Source: an uncultured Ruminococcus sp.
GTDB taxonomy: Bacteria; Bacillota; Clostridia; Oscillospirales; Ruminococcaceae
Assembly (NCBI GenBank): GCA_946183385.1
Contig: CAMHBN010000111.1
Coordinates: 1 to 6,398 of the forward strand
Direction of reading: 5' to 3'
DNA: 6,398 bases
A program made the translations under genes and the position numbers. Position 1 is the first letter of the stretch. Each line of letters opens with the position of its first letter. Below the pieces are notes generated by a model. It saw nothing but the letters and a program-made list of their open reading frames with translations. It was not told the origin of the DNA and made no database searches. Below, in pieces: positions 5,257-6,398 of this stretch.

Positions 5257-6398
5257 CGTTCCTGATGATATCGTCGAGAGACTCACGTCTCACGCCTATC
5301 CTGCTCTCTCCGTCCTTGATGAAAACAACAGCGGGACGCTGGAGCCTGTTATAGGTCATCGCCATCGAGAAGTTATACGCTCCCGTCGCGAGAACTGCCA
5401 GTATATCGCCTGATTCAGCGTGCTGGAGAGGCATATTCTCGCCGATGAGGTCGCCGCTCTCGCAGCATCTTCCCGCGATGGTGACCTTCTCATCGCGCGG
5501 CTCGCCTGCCTTATTGGCAACGACAGCCTCGTACTCGGACTCATAGAGGATATAGCGCGGATTATCTGGCATACCGCCGTCAATGGAGACGTAGGTGCGG
5601 ATATCTGGGATCTCCTTGCGCGCGCCGACCGTGTACAGCGTGATACCCGCCGAGCCAACTATCGACCTGCCAGGCTCGATGTACATTCTGGGCTGGGAAA
5701 TATTGAGCGCCGCGCACTGCTCTCTCACGACAGCTGACACGCGCTCGATGAACTCCTCAAACGGCTTGGGATCGTGCTCTGTGAGGTACTTGATACCGAA
5801 GCCTCCGCCGAGGTTGAGCCCCTTTATCTCGTAGCCGAGCTCGTTCTTCACCTTAGCAATGAAGCCGAGCATGGTCTTAGCTGCCGCCTCGAACGGCTCG
5901 ATGTCGAATATCTGCGAGCCGATGTGGCAGTGAACACCGTAGAACTCGACGTTCTCGCAGGCTATAGCCTCTTTCACAGCCTCGAAAGCCTCGCCAGTCT
6001 CGAGCGCGAAGCCGAACTTGCTGTCTATCTGTCCCGTCATGACAGCCTTGTGCGTGTGAGCGTCGATACCCGGCTTGATACGGAACATGATATGCGGCTT
6101 TTTGCCCATATCCTTGGCGATAGCCTCAAGCCTGCGGAGCTCGGGGATATTGTCCACGATGATGTGTCCGACGCCGACCTCAAGGCAGTATCTGAGCTCC
6201 TCGTCGGTCTTGTTGTTGCCGTGGAAGCCGACTTTTTCCATCTGGAAGCCCGCTTTTACAGCGGTGTAGAGCTCGCCTATGGAAACGGCGTCGAGACCGT
6301 CACCCTCGCTCGCGACAATGCGGCACATCTCCCTGCAGGAGAACGCCTTGCTCGCGAAGTGCACCTCGCCCATACCGCTGTAGAATTTGTTCATGCTG
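5249..6398 (-). CDS. lysA: Diaminopimelate decarboxylase, 5' end outside window
   Basis: PLP-dependent, fold-type III decarboxylase that turns meso-diaminopimelate into lysine, the last step of the pathway, in the cytoplasm. Counting from the first visible Met: VHFASKAFSC with the PLP-binding Lys at 16, HCHIGSQ at 155-161, the phosphate-binding GGGFG at 196-200, EPGRS at 240-244, GRCCESGD at 309-315 (the active-site Cys from the partner subunit) and GAYNFSMAMTYN at 338-349. All expected residues are present. The visible ATG at 6394 is almost certainly internal: complete enzymes have about 55-60 residues before the PLP lysine and the frame is open to the window edge, so about 40-45 residues lie outside. 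The C-terminus, ending DDIIRNDV, is of normal length. Its last codons overlap the next gene by 8 bases. No lysine riboswitch can be judged because the upstream region is not in the window. Confidence 0.95.
   Translation of the reverse strand, partial: SMNKFYSGMGEVHFASKAFSCREMCRIVASEGDGLDAVSIGELYTAVKAGFQMEKVGFHGNNKTDEELRYCLEVGVGHIIVDNIPELRRLEAIAKDMGKKPHIMFRIKPGIDAHTHKAVMTGQIDSKFGFALETGEAFEAVKEAIACENVEFYGVHCHIGSQIFDIEPFEAAAKTMLGFIAKVKNELGYEIKGLNLGGGFGIKYLTEHDPKPFEEFIERVSAVVREQCAALNISQPRMYIEPGRSIVGSAGITLYTVGARKEIPDIRTYVSIDGGMPDNPRYILYESEYEAVVANKAGEPRDEKVTIAGRCCESGDLIGENMPLQHAESGDILAVLATGAYNFSMAMTYNRLQRPAVVFIKDGESRIGVRRESLDDIIRNDV

Overview
The window looks like chromosomal DNA of a low-oxygen gut Firmicute of the Ruminococcus / Oscillospiraceae type. 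This rests on protein flavour (a bacterial-type aconitase, an NADP-dependent isocitrate dehydrogenase of the kind close to eukaryotic cytosolic enzymes, and a diaminopimelate decarboxylase of clostridial appearance), strong GGAGG-type ribosome sites, a consensus sigma-A promoter, and GTAGGGGCG-type hairpin repeats of a style I recall from Clostridiales genomes. No 16S or other marker is present, so the assignment is an inference. Every gene lies on the minus strand, so transcription runs from high to low coordinates.

Right part (6398 to 4984): the 3' portion of lysA, cut by the window edge, whose last codons overlap a small two-helix membrane protein gene (90 aa). The next ~560 bp (4983 to 4427) is non-coding. 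It holds an imperfect terminator-like hairpin, a cluster of four 24-base hairpin repeats (three at an exact 55-base period, one inverted), and the promoter of the next operon.

Left part (4490 to 1): a compact operon. A near-perfect sigma-A promoter drives aconitase (645 aa). A 14-base palindrome follows the aconitase stop codon. Then come a PARG-like macrodomain protein (probably TTG-started, 232 aa), three small membrane proteins (65, 116 and 68 aa) separated by 13, 1 and 7 bases, and finally NADP-isocitrate dehydrogenase, whose C-terminal quarter lies outside the window.

How they work together: aconitase and isocitrate dehydrogenase are consecutive steps from citrate to 2-oxoglutarate, giving carbon skeletons for glutamate and NADPH. 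LysA makes lysine from meso-diaminopimelate. The most unusual point is that an ADP-ribose-processing macrodomain gene plus three unrecognised small membrane protein genes sit between these two metabolic genes and are apparently co-transcribed with them. Whether these four genes form a functional unit is unknown; they are the best candidate here for something undescribed.
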